A stretch of 64,000 nt of DNA from contig CP129479.1 of NCBI GenBank assembly GCA_030583865.1, forward strand, positions 446,744 through 510,743, read 5' to 3'. Under the pieces are notes generated by a model. It was not told the DNA's origin and did not search any database. It saw only the letters and a list, made by a program, of their open reading frames with translations. The DNA comes from Thermodesulfobacteriota bacterium. Its GTDB lineage: Bacteria > Desulfobacterota > GWC2-55-46. Numbering within the stretch: position 1 is the stretch's first letter; every line of letters begins with the position of its first letter. Shown here in pieces: positions 62,413 through 64,000 of this stretch. Position numbers and translations under genes: made by a program.

Positions 62413-63804
62413 ATGAGAGAAGAGGCCACATACCATGCCAGGTCGGTGAAAGAAGAAAACCGCGCGCTCGCGCACGGCTGGCTCATCCTGGCGGTATTTT
62501 CCCTCGTATTTGCCGGTATCTTCGCCCTGCTTGTTGCGCTCGCGAGGACCCCTGTCATAGAGGAGATGCTCCCGCTCGGGAGGGACTACATCTATGTGGC
62601 GCTGGTCGGGCATGTCGTGCTTGCTGTAGTCATCTGGTTCCTTGCCTTCAAGGGCTTCCTATGGGTCTATTCGCTTCCCTCGGCAATATTCTCCCCTGCC
62701 CTGGGAAGGGCTTCCCTCGCGCTCTCGGCCCTCGGCATGGCCCTTGTAGTCATATCCGCGGTATTCGGGCTCGGCGAGGCCGAGCTCGCCAACTATGTGC
62801 CGGTCCTACTTACGCCGGTTTTTTACGCGGGGCTCTTGTCTTTCGGGGCCGGGGTGCTCCTTTCGCTCGTTAATTTCTTCCTTACCGTCTTCTTCGCAAA
62901 GGAGAGGCTCGGGGTCTTCACCTTCGGCATGCTCGCAGCCGGGGCGGCGGTAACGGTGGCCTTCGCCTGCTTCGCCCTTTCCGGCTGGTTCCAGCACGCG
63001 GGAGGGAAGATGCACCTGGATTTCGAGCGGCTCTTCTGGGGCGGCGGCCACATACTCCAGTTCGCGAACACAATGGCCATGTCGGCCGTCTGGCTCCTTC
63101 TCGTGAAGCTCGTACTGGGCAGGGAGGCCATAGGCCCGAGGACGGCAAAGGCCCTGTATGCCCTTTTCATCGTTTCCGTGCTGCCAGCGCCGGCCATATA
63201 CTTCCTGCATGACATATCGAGCCAGGCCCATAAGGAGAGCTTCACCTGGCTCATGCAATGGGCAATCGGCCCCCTCGTAGCCGTATTCATCCTGGCCTCG
63301 ATAGCGGCAATCGCCAGGACAAGCCCGAGGCCCTGGAAGGACCCGGCCTTCTCGTCCCTGGTCCTTTCCATATCCATCTTTCTCCTCGGCGGGTTCATAG
63401 GATTGAGCATAGACGGCGTCAACACCATCATCCCCGCCCATTACCATTGCGTTATCGGGGCCGTGACTATAGCCTTCATGGGCCTTTTCTACGAGGTGCT
63501 TCCCGGTTTCGGGAAGTCCCTATGGGGGAGGAGGATGGCGGCTATCCAGCCCTGGCTCTATGGCGCCGGCATCGTCCTCTTCGCAATCGGGCTCTTCATG
63601 GCCGGTTCGCACGGGGTGGCAAGGAAGACCTATGGCGGGGAGCAGAACCTCAATACGATAGGTAAGCTCATCGGCATGTCGGTCATGGGCCTTGGGGGGC
63701 TCGTGGCCATAGCAGGGGGAGTTACTTTCGTCCTTAACGCGCTACTCTCCCTTTTCGGCAGGAAAGCCCGTTCCCCCGAGCCCGGCATCCAGCCCGCACC
63801 TTGA
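62413..63804 (+). CDS. Haem-copper oxidase subunit I-like membrane protein
   Basis: The product has 463 residues from ATG 62413 (GGAGA upstream); the frame is open from 62344. About twelve membrane spans. Candidate haem and copper ligands are His in VALVGHVVLAVVIWF, His in GGGHILQFANTMAM, and the HYH group in IIPAHYHCVIGAV, an arrangement like cbb3/NO-reductase-type subunit I. AYxxE/Y cross-link residues could not be assigned with confidence. It is followed by ctaB, a haem O synthase, which supports a haem-copper terminal oxidase. Subunit II was not found inside the window. Confidence 0.82.
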   Translation: MREEATYHARSVKEENRALAHGWLILAVFSLVFAGIFALLVALARTPVIEEMLPLGRDYIYVALVGHVVLAVVIWFLAFKGFLWVYSLPSAIFSPALGRASLALSALGMALVVISAVFGLGEAELANYVPVLLTPVFYAGLLSFGAGVLLSLVNFFLTVFFAKERLGVFTFGMLAAGAAVTVAFACFALSGWFQHAGGKMHLDFERLFWGGGHILQFANTMAMSAVWLLLVKLVLGREAIGPRTAKALYALFIVSVLPAPAIYFLHDISSQAHKESFTWLMQWAIGPLVAVFILASIAAIARTSPRPWKDPAFSSLVLSISIFLLGGFIGLSIDGVNTIIPAHYHCVIGAVTIAFMGLFYEVLPGFGKSLWGRRMAAIQPWLYGAGIVLFAIGLFMAGSHGVARKTYGGEQNLNTIGKLIGMSVMGLGGLVAIAGGVTFVLNALLSLFGRKARSPEPGIQPAP

Positions 63805-63882
63805 TAAGGGGCTCTCCCTGGCCAGGCCTGAATGGATTAGATGCAAGTTCAGGGCTTTATACATTAAAGGAGGGTTTTCTTT

Positions 63883-64000
63883 ATGGAAATAGGCAGGTAC
63901 CTTGAGCTCTTCAAGCTCAGGATATGCAGCCTCATAACCTTCAGCGCCATCGTGGGTCTCGTGGCCGCTTCATCGCCGGGAGCGACCCTCGGCACGGCCC
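63883..64000 (+). CDS. ctaB: Protoheme IX farnesyltransferase, 5' part only
   Basis: Only the first 39 residues are inside the window: MEIGRYLELFKLRICSLITF, then an IVGLVAA membrane segment. The YLELFKLRI start is typical of CtaB/CyoE, the UbiA-type enzyme that farnesylates haem B to haem O. AAAGGAGGG lies eight bases before the ATG. Its position after the oxidase-like gene fits. The rest lies outside the window. Confidence 0.82.
   Translation, partial: MEIGRYLELFKLRICSLITFSAIVGLVAASSPGATLGTA

Noticed and set aside
62199-62873. 224-codon + strand frame overlapping the oxidase-like gene start
   Set aside because: Different frame from the clearly conserved membrane protein and begins in the intergenic promoter region.

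Overview
The window is 64 kb of GC-rich bacterial chromosome, densely packed and mostly coding on the + strand. Gene content points to a Gram-negative bacterium: meso-diaminopimelate-type MurE, YajC-SecD-SecF, periplasmic c-type cytochromes, a lytic transglycosylase and MraZ-led division genes. The combination of tandem B12-type radical SAM genes next to rng, queA-tgt-yajC-secD-secF, pyruvoyl arginine decarboxylase with agmatinase, and many HD-GYP/GGDEF proteins resembles Desulfobacterota (Deltaproteobacteria) or Nitrospirota. This is inference from gene content; no rRNA is present to settle it. Codon use is distinctive: AGG for Arg and ATA for Ile are common although GC is high. I saw no tRNA, rRNA, CRISPR array, phage or intact insertion sequence.

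Layout. 1-6.7 kb: a SAM hydroxide adenosyltransferase cut by the window edge, a Cys-rich DUF1540 protein, an HD-GYP protein, a DUF2249-NifU fusion, a minus-strand radical SAM/SAP/YHS group and a beta-CASP metallo-hydrolase. 7.2-25.5 kb: a complete dcw cluster (mraZ-rsmH-ftsL-ftsI-murE-murF-mraY-murD-ftsW-murG-murC-murB-ddl-ftsQ-ftsA-ftsZ) behind a near-consensus promoter and an array of MraZ-type operator boxes. 25.8-31.7 kb: two related radical SAM genes and rng. 32.2-34.8 kb: two c-type cytochromes, a DUF2065 protein and a SpoIID-domain protein. 34.8-40.3 kb: queA, tgt, yajC, secD, secF. 40.6-46.2 kb: a signalling cassette (PocR-GAF-GGDEF, a P-loop ATPase/RsbW-type kinase fusion, STAS, GAF-HD-GYP) lying between secF and recJ. 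46.5-54.1 kb: recJ, a lytic transglycosylase, agmatinase, arginine decarboxylase, then a tightly coupled set of two Ddl-like ATP-grasp enzymes, a GNAT and a methyltransferase. 54.1-59.5 kb: rimI, pyrK-pyrD, a Lys-rich small protein and two glycosyltransferases. 59.5-62.2 kb: a minus-strand iron-sulfur group (nfu, ferredoxin, a short haem-copper-oxidase-like membrane protein, DUF1858, DUF542, mrp). 62.4-64 kb: a haem-copper oxidase subunit I-like protein and the start of ctaB.

The strongest signal not explained by genes is two families of dispersed palindromic elements. R1 is about 142 bp with ends GGCAACCTCTAAAAATT. It has eight copies, two of them internally deleted, plus a 22-bp ends-only relic. 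R2 is about 120-135 bp with ends AGGCTGCTGAAAAAG and has four copies. Most sit directly after stop codons. One R1 end supplies the stop codon of the ferredoxin gene, and one R2 is sandwiched between two R1 copies. The most interesting gene sets are the c-di-GMP/partner-switch cassette and the paired ATP-grasp cluster beside the arginine-to-putrescine genes.
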